Shown piece by piece: positions 35,540 through 44,905 of a DNA stretch of 64,000 bases. The number at the start of each line of letters is the position of its first letter. The first letter of the stretch is position 1. The notes under the pieces are model-generated. The model searched no databases. It was given only the letters and a program-made list of their open reading frames with translations, and was not told where the DNA came from. The stretch is from Cecembia calidifontis (GTDB lineage Bacteria > Bacteroidota > Bacteroidia > Cytophagales > Cyclobacteriaceae), in the NCBI RefSeq assembly GCF_004216715.1, contig NZ_SGXG01000001.1, forward strand, positions 1,612,001-1,676,000, written 5' to 3'. Made by a program: the position numbers and the translations under genes.

Positions 35540-36772
35540 ATGACTTCAAGAGCATTGATCAGGCTTTTTTTGATTGTCAATTACATGGTTTTTGCCGTTT
35601 TGTTGAATTCGGTGGGCGCCGTAATCTTACAGGTGCAGCGTACCTTTGATGTAAGCAAAGCAGAAGCGTCGGTACTGGAAGGTTTCAAGGACCTTCCGAT
35701 TGCTATTTTTTCCTTTATCGTTGCCTCCCTATTGCCCAAGATCGGTCTAAAAAGGGGAATGTTGGCAGTACTTTTTTTGGTTGCGGCCATCTGTTTTATC
35801 ATGCCCCTGACGGCTGACCAATTCTGGTATTTCAAGATGCTGTTTGCGGCAGTGGGGATTTCGTTTGCAGTCATCAAGGTATCCGTGTTTGCGATGATCG
35901 GGCTGGTGACTTCCAATACCAAAGAGCACAGCAGCCTGATGAGTACCATTGAAGGTTTTTTTATGGTAGGAGTGCTTCTCTGGAATGTTTTCTTTTCATT
36001 GTTTGTCAATGATGCAGACCCTACTTCTAGGAAATGGTTGAATGTTTACTGGTATTTGGGAGCCATGAGCTTGGCCGCGGCCTTCTTGTTGTTTATGGCC
36101 AAGATTAACGAATCAGAGTCCAAAAGAGAAAACACCCATGCTCTGGATGATTTTCTGGAAATGCTAAAATTGGTAATCAAACCCCTGGTACTGGTTTTTG
36201 CGGCTTCTGCTTTTCTCTTTGTTCTGATAGAGCAAAGCTTTATGACCTGGACACCTTCTTTTTATCAGGATGTCCTGAAAGTTCCTGCGAGCATGGGGAT
36301 CCAGGCTGGTGCCGTCTTGGCGGGTGCATTGGCCGTAGGTAGACTGCTGGCGGGCATTATTCTGAAGCGGTTGCACTGGCTTGCCTTTACTTTGATATGC
36401 ACACTGATGGTGGGGGTTTGTGTTGTTTTGACTTTGCCGTTGACTTCCAATTTACCGGATGCTTCAGAGACAATTACTTGGTTCAATGCTCCTTTTGTCG
36501 TGTATTTGTTCCCTATTTTGGGGGTTTTCCTGGCGCCGATTTACCCTACCATCAATTCGGTAGTCTTGAGTGCTTTGCCAAAATACATGCAAAGTTCCAT
36601 GTCCGGACTGATTGTGGTGTTTTCGGCATTAGGAGGTACCACAGGATCCATTATGACAGGCCATATCTTTGAAGCTTATGGAGGGACCAATGCCTTCTAT
36701 TTCTCTTTGTTGCCCATAGCCCTGCTCTGCTTGGTTTTGGTATTGTTAAACAGACAGGTTAAAATATCATGA
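35540..36772 (+). CDS. Major facilitator superfamily transporter (410 aa)
   Basis: Twelve hydrophobic segments and the MFS layout are visible, with conserved loops such as LLPKIGLKRGML between helices 2 and 3 and GRLLAGIILKRL in the second half. No signal peptide is needed. The trehalase gene overlaps by 4 bp, so the transporter probably imports trehalose or a related sugar that the trehalase then splits. The substrate is an inference from the operon. Confidence 0.9.
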   Translation: MTSRALIRLFLIVNYMVFAVLLNSVGAVILQVQRTFDVSKAEASVLEGFKDLPIAIFSFIVASLLPKIGLKRGMLAVLFLVAAICFIMPLTADQFWYFKMLFAAVGISFAVIKVSVFAMIGLVTSNTKEHSSLMSTIEGFFMVGVLLWNVFFSLFVNDADPTSRKWLNVYWYLGAMSLAAAFLLFMAKINESESKRENTHALDDFLEMLKLVIKPLVLVFAASAFLFVLIEQSFMTWTPSFYQDVLKVPASMGIQAGAVLAGALAVGRLLAGIILKRLHWLAFTLICTLMVGVCVVLTLPLTSNLPDASETITWFNAPFVVYLFPILGVFLAPIYPTINSVVLSALPKYMQSSMSGLIVVFSALGGTTGSIMTGHIFEAYGGTNAFYFSLLPIALLCLVLVLLNRQVKIS

Positions 36773-38283
36773 GTTTACATCAATTTACCCCACCGGAAGA
36801 ACTGTATTGGGAACTTTTTGACGCCGTACAAATGAGCGGGATTTTCCCGGACTCCAAAACATTTGTGGACTGTATTCCAAAAAGACCCGCCAAGGATATT
36901 TTGCTGGATTTTTATGAGGAATCCAAATCAAAGACTTTTGATCTGTTGGAATTTGTAAAAGCTAATTTTCACCTTCCTCCTGATCCCAAGCCCATTGATA
37001 TTCCCCAAAATTTACCCTTGGAAGAGCGGCTGCACCTACAATGGGAGCTGCTCAGGAGGGATCCCGATCCGGAGATACCGGATTCTAGCCTTCTGCCTTT
37101 ACCACATCCCTACATAGTACCGGGAGGAAGGTTTAGGGAGATTTATTATTGGGACAGTTATTTCACGATGCTGGGACTAAAAGTATCAGGAAAAGTTGAG
37201 CTTATCGAGTCCATGGTGGCCAACTTTGCCCATTTGATCAATACGGTAGGCCATATCCCCAATGGGAACAGGACTTATTTTCTTTCCCGGTCGCAGCCCC
37301 CGTTCTTTGCCAAGATGGTGGAACTGCTTGCAGAGGTGAAGCAGGATGAAGGGATATTGGAACAATATATCCCGGAAATGCTGATGGAATACCTTTTTTG
37401 GGTAGAGGGAGATACAGAATTGTACCTTCCTGGGAAAAGATACAAGAGGGTGGTCAGATTGGATGAGGATGCTTTTTTGAACAGGTATTTTGATGATGAG
37501 GATACACCCCGTCCGGAGTCATTTCAGGAGGATATCCATTTGGCACAGAGAACCACCCGTTTTCCATTCAAGGTTTACAGAAACCTCAGGGCAGCCTGTG
37601 AGTCCGGCTGGGATTTCAGTTCTAGGTGGTGCTATGACCCCATGGATCTTAGAACTATACAGACGACCGCCATCATTCCTGTGGATTTGAATGTACTGCT
37701 TTCCGAGACTGAACGGATTTTAATCTATGCCAATAAGTTGTCAGGAAATGAGAAATTGGCTGCTAATCTTGAAAAAAACAGGAGAAACAGGATAGAAGGG
37801 ATCAACCGGTACTGTTGGGATGAAGAAAGGGGGATTTATCTCGATTTCCATATCAAATTCAAGGAATTTGTGGACCGTCCCTCTCTTGCCATGTTATTCC
37901 CTTTATGGGCAGGAACTGCAGATGCACATCAGGCCGGAAATGTGATCAAATATGTAGAAAAGCATTTTCTCAAACCCGGAGGGCTTGTCACTACTAATTT
38001 TCACTCAGGACAGCAATGGGATGCACCTAATGGTTGGGCACCGCTGCAGTGGATTGGCTTTGAAGCATTCTGGAATTATGGCAGAAGGGATTTGGCTTTA
38101 GAACTGGCCAAAAGATGGACAGCTCTGAATGAAAAGGTCTATCAAAAAACAGGCAAAATGATGGAAAAATACAATGTCGAGGACCTGAGTTTGGAGGCAG
38201 GAGGAGGAGAGTACCCAGTTCAGGATGGCTTTGGCTGGACTAATGGGGTCTATTTGGCGCTTAAAGAGAGGATGAAAGCCTGA
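36769..38283 (+). CDS. Alpha,alpha-trehalase, glycoside hydrolase family 37 (504 aa)
   Basis: Family GH37 hydrolyses trehalose to glucose. The first signature PGGRFREIYYWDSYF (about 121-135) and the second, QWDAPNGWAPLQWIG, are intact, as is the C-terminal EKYNVEDLSLEAGGGEYPVQ with the glycine run GGGEY. No signal peptide is present, so it is cytoplasmic (TreF-like). It is coupled to the MFS gene by an ATGA overlap. The unit would allow use of external trehalose as a carbon source or recovery after osmotic stress. Confidence 0.95.
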   Translation: MSLHQFTPPEELYWELFDAVQMSGIFPDSKTFVDCIPKRPAKDILLDFYEESKSKTFDLLEFVKANFHLPPDPKPIDIPQNLPLEERLHLQWELLRRDPDPEIPDSSLLPLPHPYIVPGGRFREIYYWDSYFTMLGLKVSGKVELIESMVANFAHLINTVGHIPNGNRTYFLSRSQPPFFAKMVELLAEVKQDEGILEQYIPEMLMEYLFWVEGDTELYLPGKRYKRVVRLDEDAFLNRYFDDEDTPRPESFQEDIHLAQRTTRFPFKVYRNLRAACESGWDFSSRWCYDPMDLRTIQTTAIIPVDLNVLLSETERILIYANKLSGNEKLAANLEKNRRNRIEGINRYCWDEERGIYLDFHIKFKEFVDRPSLAMLFPLWAGTADAHQAGNVIKYVEKHFLKPGGLVTTNFHSGQQWDAPNGWAPLQWIGFEAFWNYGRRDLALELAKRWTALNEKVYQKTGKMMEKYNVEDLSLEAGGGEYPVQDGFGWTNGVYLALKERMKA

Positions 38284-38520
38284 GTATTGTGTCAGTGATG
38301 GTAGGAAAAAGCGAGGGTTTAAAGGTTTAAAGCCTAAAGTTTAAGACCCATTATTCATTGACGGTAATTCCTCTGGATGAAAGCGAACCCTATTTCCTGA
38401 TTCGGAGTTAAAATGACTTATACATCTGCTGTATTGTTCGAAGTATTTAGATAATACCAATTTAATGCCGTTTAGTTAGTGGTTAATTAACTGAAATTCA
38501 TTATATTAGAGGTATAAAAT

Positions 38521-38554
38521 AAGGCTTCCGAAAGCAGGGAGTGCTGGAAGCCTT
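38521..38554. repeat. Hairpin inside the IS4 element, upstream of the transposase
   Basis: AAGGCTTCC at 38521-38529 and GGAAGCCTT at 38546-38554 form a perfect 9-bp stem with a 16-nt loop. The hairpin lies between the left terminal repeat and the transposase coding region. Confidence 0.75.
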
Positions 38555-38626
38555 AAAACTTTAATTGTAAATGAATTCAAGTTAAAACTAAGTTATGAAA
38601 AATTTATCATCGAAAGTAGGACTTCG

Positions 38627-39829
38627 GTGAAAGATTTTCTTCGTGACCGTTTCTTTTCCTTTGAAGTTCTTGTGCTTTTTATTTTGTCAAAGAGCAACAA
38701 AGGACTTAATATCTGCCTTGAAGAGTTTTTTGGGGAATCTTCCTTATCGCCCACTAAAAGTGCATTTACCCAGGCCAGGAAAAAACTGTGCTATACAGTT
38801 TTTAAAAAGCTTAACGGTTTGATCTGCAGTCTTTTTTACCAACATGCAAAGTTCAAGAAATGGAAGGGGCATAGGGTGCTTTCTGTTGATGGTTCAACAC
38901 TTGAACTCCCGGATCATCCCTCCATGTCAGAGAAGTTCAGCTATCATGGTTTTGGGCCCAATGCGGATGCGGGACATTACATGAGCAGGATATCTTACCT
39001 GTATGATGTTTACAACGGCCTTGTACTGGATGCCGGTATGGAAAGCTACACCACTTCGGAAGCCACCCTATGTCATGCCCATCTTGGACATATTAAAGAA
39101 GGGGATCTTCTTGTGTGCGACAGGTATTATGCATCACTGAGACTTTTTTTCGAATTGAAAGGAAAAGGGGCCGACTTTCTTTTCAGGATGAAAGACAATT
39201 GGTGGAAATGTGTCGAAGATTTTTCCCGAAGTAGTTCCTCTGATGCGGAATATACATTAATACTCCCTCCAAAATACAGATGGCTGCTTGAAAAGTATCC
39301 CTCGTTATCCCAAACCATGACCGTAAGACTGATCAAGAAAAAGAATAAGAAGGGTAAGATTTCAATATATGCGACTTCGCTGTTGGACAGGAAAAAATAT
39401 ACAGCCTCCTCTCTAATAAACCTGTACAAACAGAGATGGGGAATAGAAGAAGCATATAAACTGATCAAATCAAGACTTGAAGTATCTGATTTTTCCGGCA
39501 AAACAGCATGGGCGGTCCAGCAGGACTTCTATGCTAAGACCCTGATCATATCACTCTGCAATATTCTTTGCTATGATGTGGAGCCAAAAACCAAAACAGG
39601 ACGGACATCAAAGTCAGCAAGGACCTTGATAATCAATAAAACTTATGCATTGTCAAAAACAAAATCCCTGATTCTTAAAATCAGAGATTTAATTGGTGAA
39701 TTGGAGCAGATTATCCAGAAATATGTAAAGAAAATCGCTTCCAAAATAGAATATTCAAAAAGAAACCAGGTATTCAAGCGGAAATTCAGAGCTAAACTGA
39801 AATACTCAATGAATTACAAATCTATTTAA
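38627..39829 (+). CDS. IS4-family transposase (about 400 aa, start uncertain)
   Basis: The DDE residues appear in VLSVDGSTLEL, LLVCDRYYAS and YKQRWGIEEAYKLIKSRLEV, the last being the typical YREK-type motif of IS4. The annotated start is GTG 38627. The frame stays open upstream, and residues encoded from about 38564 (VNEFKLKLSYEKFIIESRTS) look like a normal IS4 N-terminus, so translation may begin at a rare ATT at 38564. The upstream ATGs at 38571 and 38595 are out of frame. The start is therefore uncertain, while the frame is intact. Confidence 0.88.
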   Translation: MKDFLRDRFFSFEVLVLFILSKSNKGLNICLEEFFGESSLSPTKSAFTQARKKLCYTVFKKLNGLICSLFYQHAKFKKWKGHRVLSVDGSTLELPDHPSMSEKFSYHGFGPNADAGHYMSRISYLYDVYNGLVLDAGMESYTTSEATLCHAHLGHIKEGDLLVCDRYYASLRLFFELKGKGADFLFRMKDNWWKCVEDFSRSSSSDAEYTLILPPKYRWLLEKYPSLSQTMTVRLIKKKNKKGKISIYATSLLDRKKYTASSLINLYKQRWGIEEAYKLIKSRLEVSDFSGKTAWAVQQDFYAKTLIISLCNILCYDVEPKTKTGRTSKSARTLIINKTYALSKTKSLILKIRDLIGELEQIIQKYVKKIASKIEYSKRNQVFKRKFRAKLKYSMNYKSI

Positions 39830-39877
39830 TCACATTCCTTAACTTAACGGCATTAAATACCAATTGAAAATCACGCT

Positions 39878-41113
39878 ATGAAAAAACTTATCCTGAGTAC
39901 TTTGGTACTCTTCCTTTTGTTAGTTACAGGCAAAATCCAGGCACAAAACGCCCCTTATGCCTTTTACCTGACCTGGAATCAAGACCCAACTACCTCAATG
40001 GTGGTGGACTGGCATGCAGATGGTTTGCAGCCACAGCAGCTAAGTATTAGAAGGAAAGGGACAGAGAATTGGAGCCAAATGGAAAGTGATGTTCTCCCAT
40101 TTCCCTTCTCCCAAAGGGTGGTACACCGGGTTTCCTTATTGAATTTGAGGCCCGATACTGCTTATGAAATCCGTTTTCCAGGTTTGGATGAAGTGTACTA
40201 TTTTACAACGATGCCTTCCAATCTCAATGAAAAGTCACTGAAAATAGCGATAGGTGGGGATGCGATGCACCGCAAAGAATGGTTTGAAAAGACCAACAGG
40301 GTCGTGTCTTTCTTTGAGCCCGACTTCGTCATCATAGGGGGAGATATGGCTTATGAAAATGGGCTGGCAGATAATATTCAGCGTATTTATGATTGGTTTG
40401 AAAGCTATTCCAATACCTTAATCACTGCGGACAGGCGTATTCTTCCCTGTTTGGTGGCCATTGGCAACCACGAGGTCGTGGGGGGATACTACAGCAGGAA
40501 TCCAGGATACGAACAAACCAATTCCTTTAGAAAAAGGATAGCCCCCTATTTTTATGGTCTATTTGCTTTCCCGGGACAACCAGGATACAATGTGCTTGAC
40601 TTTGGGGATTACCTCAGTTTGATCATCTTGGATACAGAGCATTCCAATCCCATTCCCGGTGTACAGACCCAATGGCTGGCAAAAACGTTGGAAGAAAGGT
40701 CTCATGTTTTACACCGTATTCCGGTATATCATGTTCCTGGATTCCCCTCCGTGAGAAAATATGAGGACATGACCCAGACTTTGGTCAGGGAACATTGGGT
40801 GCCACTATTTGAGAAAAACGGGGTCAGGATAGCCTTTGAAAACCATGACCATGCCTACAAAAGGACATATCCTATCCGCAACTTACAAAAGGACCAATCC
40901 GGAGTGATTTATGTGGGTGACGGTTCTTGGGGTGTTGCAGAAAGGCCAATTCATGATGTGGCAAGTACCTGGTATCTTAAAAAAGCGCAATCTGTCAGGG
41001 CATTTACCTTATTGACCTTGGAGGGACAGCAGTTCAGCCTGATTTCAGTGGATGAAAATGGACGCATTATCGACTCCTTTCCGGAAAGCCCCCTGAATTA
41101 TCAAAGTCATTAA
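39878..41113 (+). CDS. Secreted metallophosphoesterase, purple-acid-phosphatase-like (411 aa)
   Basis: A signal peptide is present (cleavage near IQAQN, residue 23). An N-terminal FN3-like domain (about 26-112) precedes a calcineurin-like metallophosphatase core. Metal-binding motifs are IAIGGDA, IIGGDMAYEN, VAIGNHEVV, then YHVPGFPS and FENHDHAYKR. The FN3 plus phosphatase arrangement resembles purple acid phosphatases. It probably releases phosphate from external phosphoesters. Only about 22 bp separate its start from the IS4 element, so its promoter may now lie in the IS. Confidence 0.88.
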   Translation: MKKLILSTLVLFLLLVTGKIQAQNAPYAFYLTWNQDPTTSMVVDWHADGLQPQQLSIRRKGTENWSQMESDVLPFPFSQRVVHRVSLLNLRPDTAYEIRFPGLDEVYYFTTMPSNLNEKSLKIAIGGDAMHRKEWFEKTNRVVSFFEPDFVIIGGDMAYENGLADNIQRIYDWFESYSNTLITADRRILPCLVAIGNHEVVGGYYSRNPGYEQTNSFRKRIAPYFYGLFAFPGQPGYNVLDFGDYLSLIILDTEHSNPIPGVQTQWLAKTLEERSHVLHRIPVYHVPGFPSVRKYEDMTQTLVREHWVPLFEKNGVRIAFENHDHAYKRTYPIRNLQKDQSGVIYVGDGSWGVAERPIHDVASTWYLKKAQSVRAFTLLTLEGQQFSLISVDENGRIIDSFPESPLNYQSH

Positions 41114-41460
41114 GATCGAGTACTTTTAGTACTCATTAAGGATCCTGCAAAAAATCCCATTGACATTATGGCCATTGTTCCCAGGACAATGGCCAAATTT
41201 TTATGTAGCTGAGGTAAGTGGATGTTTGGGAAAAAGTCACTGAGACTGATCCAGGATATAACCATTAAACCAAAAATAATCCCTACCATGGCAGGGCATC
41301 TAGGAGAATAAAATGCCATGTATCCCCCGTCTATCAGATGTCGCGTTAAGGTTTCAGTTCTCTTTAGGTTAGGTCCAGTTTTCCTGAGGCTAATAAAGGG
41401 GTCACTGTAGGGACTATAATTCCTTCTATCTTTGGCAATTGGTTTGTTGCTTTCATTCAT
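41110..41460 (-). CDS. Small membrane protein, unknown function (116 aa)
   Basis: The N-terminal 55 residues are soluble and charged (KPIAKDRRNYSPYSDP). They are followed by two membrane helices, MVGIIFGLMVISWISLSDFF (about 58-77) and LAIVLGTMAIMSMGFFAGSL (about 89-108). The tail is MSTKSTRS. I recognise no family. Its stop codon overlaps the end of the converging phosphatase gene by 4 bp. Confidence 0.55.
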   Translation of the reverse strand: MNESNKPIAKDRRNYSPYSDPFISLRKTGPNLKRTETLTRHLIDGGYMAFYSPRCPAMVGIIFGLMVISWISLSDFFPNIHLPQLHKNLAIVLGTMAIMSMGFFAGSLMSTKSTRS

Positions 41461-41705
41461 GTAATTTAAAAAATATTTTCAGGTCAGGTACCTGTTGTGA
41501 AAAATAGCATATAGGATGGAATGGAAAAAAAGGATCGGCGTATTGGCAAAAGTCATGATGCTCATGAGGCAACCCTATCCTTTCTAATATAGGGGCTACA
41601 ATTTTGTTATCGATTCATGTACCTTTTGTTTGTCCATGATGATCTATGAATCAGCAATCAAAAGGTGGACATGGATAAGACTTTTATTTGGATTGAAAAC
41701 CGGTA

Positions 41706-42821
41706 TCAGTAGGCCTCTGCAGCCTGTTGAATTGAACTGATGGCAGCTTCAGGAATCCATCCCTGGGCTGCTGCATGTGCTGCGGCCTCGTGGCTGCTTT
41801 TGATTAAAAGCATGGGCACTCCGAAATCTTTCAACTCCTTTTCGATTGCAGCCAACTTTGCATGTCCTGAGGATTTAATGTCCCTGATATAGATCATTTT
41901 TACCCTTCCCGGGAAATCCTTGACTACCTGAAGGTAAATTTCAGGGTCATGCTGACCTGAATCTCCAATCAGAATAAATGGAAGATGCCGCTCGATTTCA
42001 AATATTTTTTCCACCTGCCTGAGCTTGTGTTCCCAATGACTGCCGGCAATAAATTGTTCCCTGGACAGCCCCAGGTCTCTGAGCATCAATGGTCCTTTCG
42101 GGATTTCATGGACTTCCAGAAACTCCATCAGAAAGTCATACAGGTTCCAGGGAGAACTGGAGACATAAAAGAAAGGATTGCTTTCAATGCCATCATTGCC
42201 TTTGGCCAATGCCCTGTAAAATCCTGCTACCCCTGGAAAAGGCAACCGGGTATGGGCATTGCCCAGAAAAGTGGTCTTCAGCATGGTGAAAAGCCTGGTG
42301 GCTCCTGTAGGCACAATGGTATCATCGATGTCAGAAATTATACCGTACTCCACGTTTTTAAAGGGGATGAAGACCTTGTTGACTGCCAGCACTTCCTTTT
42401 GATTTTTTACCAAATAATCCTGCAATTCCAATTTTACCTCCTGCCAGGGACCATCTAATAAAAAAGGCTCGGATGATTTTAAATGTATGCTGAAGTAGCC
42501 TTCCTCATCGGTAGTCACCGTTTGCTCGAGATGCTGAAAAATGGCCTTGATTTTAACCCCGGGGATTTCCCAGGACATAAATCGCTTGTACATTTTTTTG
42601 AAATTTTTCCATGTACTGTCTTCCGGATTGGAGTTTTCTATTCCCCTGTCTTTGAGCACCCGTCCTACAAAATAGATTTCAGTTTCGTTTCCAAAACCTT
42701 TATAGGGTACAATCATTATTTTATCGATCAGTTTGGATTTCAGTCCAATCCAAAGTAGCCCTTTTGAAATGTTACTTTTGAGAAAATACAGCAGCGAAAG
42801 GCTTATTTTTTTAAATGACAT
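41706..42821 (-). CDS. App1-family phosphatidate phosphatase-like protein, DUF2183 (371 aa)
   Basis: The catalytic motif is GIISDIDDTIVPTG (Asp164, Asp166, Thr168), the DxDxT signature of the Lipin/Pah1-like App1 family. The later HAD residues appear in FFYVSSSPWNLYDF and FILIGDSGQHDPEIY. A beta-rich N-terminal domain of about 155 residues precedes the phosphatase. The family dephosphorylates phosphatidic acid, though the bacterial substrate is unproven. It is monocistronic and divergent from the Tat-exported protein. Confidence 0.88.
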   Translation of the reverse strand: MSFKKISLSLLYFLKSNISKGLLWIGLKSKLIDKIMIVPYKGFGNETEIYFVGRVLKDRGIENSNPEDSTWKNFKKMYKRFMSWEIPGVKIKAIFQHLEQTVTTDEEGYFSIHLKSSEPFLLDGPWQEVKLELQDYLVKNQKEVLAVNKVFIPFKNVEYGIISDIDDTIVPTGATRLFTMLKTTFLGNAHTRLPFPGVAGFYRALAKGNDGIESNPFFYVSSSPWNLYDFLMEFLEVHEIPKGPLMLRDLGLSREQFIAGSHWEHKLRQVEKIFEIERHLPFILIGDSGQHDPEIYLQVVKDFPGRVKMIYIRDIKSSGHAKLAAIEKELKDFGVPMLLIKSSHEAAAHAAAQGWIPEAAISSIQQAAEAY

Positions 42822-42947
42822 TTTTGACTGGATTTTGGTCTTTGGGTAAATTTAGTGAAAAACATTTTCCAAAATTTTGTAATCCATCTGCTGTATGGGT
42901 ATTTTTCTACCCTACAACAGTAACCCAAACACCCACTTACCCAAATC

Positions 42948-43895
42948 ATGAAACAAGCCCATCATCCCCAAAGAAGAGAATTTCTAAAAAAAGCCGGTTT
43001 GGCAGCCATGGCAATAGGAATGCCCCAAATCGCTTTTTCCATGACCAATCAAGATCCTTTATTCAAAATATCCTTGGCAGAATGGTCTGTCAACCGATTG
43101 CTTTTTTCAGGTCAGATGGATCATCTGGATTTTCCATTAATGACCAAAAAGCATGGAATCCATGCTGTCGAGTATGTCAATCAGTTTTTCATGTACAAGG
43201 CTATGGATAAAAATTACCTGCGGGAGATGAATACCCGTTGTCAGAATGAAGGGATTGATCAGGTATTGATCATGTGTGACAGAGAAGGGACTTTGGGTGC
43301 CAAGTCAGCGGCTGATCGCCAACAGACTGTTGAAAATCATAAAAAGTGGGTGGAGGCTGCCCAATTCTTGGGTTGTCATTCCATCAGGATCAATGCTTAT
43401 ACTGAAATCCCTTGGTCTACAGATCCTCAAATGGCCACGGAAGCGATGAAACTATGTGCCGAGGGTATGCGATCACTTTGTGAGTTTGCGGATGATTTTG
43501 ATATCAATATCCTCATTGAGAACCATGGTGGCTATTCCAGCGATGCCAAGTGGTTAGTGGGTATGTTGAAGCAAACAGCGCATCCAAGGGCAGGCAGTCT
43601 TCCTGATTTTGGAAATTTCAGGATTTTTAAGGATGAGACCAAGGATGTTTCCTATGATTCTTACCGAGGAGTAGATGAATTGATGCCATTGGCAAAAGGG
43701 GTGAGTCTTAAACCCACAGCCTTTGATGACTATGGCAATGAATCCCCTTTGGATTATGAAAGGATGATGAAGATTGTGCTTTCTCATGGGTATCATGGTT
43801 ATGTCGGTATTGAGCATGGAGAGAAAGATAGGGAATGGGATAGTATCGTAGAAATCAGGAATATTCTGGTGGCAATGGAAAAGAACTTGGTATAA
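42948..43895 (+). CDS. Tat-exported TIM-barrel protein, sugar phosphate isomerase/epimerase family (315 aa)
   Basis: The N-terminus carries a twin-arginine signal (HPQRREFLKKAGLAAMAIGM). The body is an AP endonuclease-2-like TIM barrel with conserved acidic and histidine positions (HAVEYVNQFF, ILIENHGGYS, then VGIEHGEKD). Such proteins act as sugar or polyol isomerases/epimerases, often as part of inositol or glucoside catabolism, but no such partners are seen here. Tat export implies a metal-containing fold assembled in the cytoplasm before secretion. Confidence 0.85.
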   Translation: MKQAHHPQRREFLKKAGLAAMAIGMPQIAFSMTNQDPLFKISLAEWSVNRLLFSGQMDHLDFPLMTKKHGIHAVEYVNQFFMYKAMDKNYLREMNTRCQNEGIDQVLIMCDREGTLGAKSAADRQQTVENHKKWVEAAQFLGCHSIRINAYTEIPWSTDPQMATEAMKLCAEGMRSLCEFADDFDINILIENHGGYSSDAKWLVGMLKQTAHPRAGSLPDFGNFRIFKDETKDVSYDSYRGVDELMPLAKGVSLKPTAFDDYGNESPLDYERMMKIVLSHGYHGYVGIEHGEKDREWDSIVEIRNILVAMEKNLV

Positions 43896-44007
43896 AAAAA
43901 TCAAAAGATCTTTTGTAGTGGCAAACCTTAAAACCAGCTAATATGATCGGTAGCCATCTTCATTGATATTAGATTTCTTGCTCAGCAATTTGAAAGTTTT
44001 GTCTGTT

Positions 44008-44700
44008 TTAAAATAGGTTGAACAACTGCTCTCCCCTTTTGAGGACCTGTAGCTCCTGTCTTTGCCTGATTTCTTCCCTTACATCGGGTGATTTTGCTTC
44101 CAAAAGGAGCTGGGAAACATTCCAGACATCACTTCTCCAGGAGACGATCATTTTTGAAAGCAGCCATTCGTCCATACGTCCCATCAATTTGTCCAAAAAT
44201 GCCAAACTTGGCGAAAGTGGTTTGATGATATTGTCCTGAACCGCATCTATAGAGTTGGCAATAACCTGATTGACCAGTTCATGGTCATTTTTCCGCTTCG
44301 TTCTTTTATCTGGATCAGCGCTGATCCATTCTTGTTCCATGCAATCATAAAGTGTCAAGGGAAGATCATAATTGATATGGGCATTGACGCCCAAAAGTAG
44401 GTTTTGCAGGACATGGGGTTCAGGATTTTTGCTGGCATCATGCGCCTGCTTCCATACGGAGGGCACATGAGGATGTTCAGATTGATAGAGATCGAGTGCC
44501 TCGAAATAATAGTCTGAGAACCTGACCAACAAAGTGCTTACCCATAAAGGATCTGAAAAGTGCTTTTCTTCAATGGAGACATACATATTTCGGCTCATCA
44601 GGGTATAGCACTGTAAAAACACATGTCTTCGGTCGCCTGAGCTTTCCCAATGAGAAGACTCTTTGGTCATTCTTTGTAGAAGGTTGTTGATGGTTTCCAT
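44008..44700 (-). CDS. DUF5995-like helical protein (230 aa)
   Basis: The central motif PHVLQNLLLGVNAHINYDLP (about 94-113) matches my recollection of the DUF5995 family, with a conserved Asn-Ala-His-Ile-Asn-Tyr-Asp block; the rest is helical. No signal peptide or membrane helix is visible. The function is unknown. It is isolated between two intergenic gaps of about 110 and 205 bp, in which I see nothing specific. Confidence 0.65.
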   Translation of the reverse strand: METINNLLQRMTKESSHWESSGDRRHVFLQCYTLMSRNMYVSIEEKHFSDPLWVSTLLVRFSDYYFEALDLYQSEHPHVPSVWKQAHDASKNPEPHVLQNLLLGVNAHINYDLPLTLYDCMEQEWISADPDKRTKRKNDHELVNQVIANSIDAVQDNIIKPLSPSLAFLDKLMGRMDEWLLSKMIVSWRSDVWNVSQLLLEAKSPDVREEIRQRQELQVLKRGEQLFNLF

Positions 44701-44905
44701 ATTTTTAAAAATACTCTTTTCTGATTAATTATCTGAAAATAAATTGATTACGGGTCGAAAAAGTATTTTTACGGGAAAAGGATTGTTGCCATCAATTTTA
44801 AGCTATTTTTATTCTGGTCCCTATTATAAAAAAGAATCATTGCATGTGATCCCCTTCATGCGGGGCTGTAAGTCTTAATGTAATTAAATCTTCAATAAGA
44901 CGGCT

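Larger units (their letters stand above)
38463..39855 (+). mobile_element. IS4-family insertion sequence (first), complete
   Basis: The termini are imperfect inverted repeats (TAATGCCGTTTAGTTA on the left; on the right, complementary, TAATGCCGTTAAGTTA). They are flanked by a perfect 10-bp target duplication, AATACCAATT, at 38453-38462 and 39856-39865. The element holds one transposase gene and a 9-bp-stem hairpin at 38521-38554. Confidence 0.92.

Noticed and set aside
41484..41493. Palindrome CAGGTACCTG before the small membrane protein
   Set aside because: Ten bases are too short to stand out, and no further structure supports an operator.
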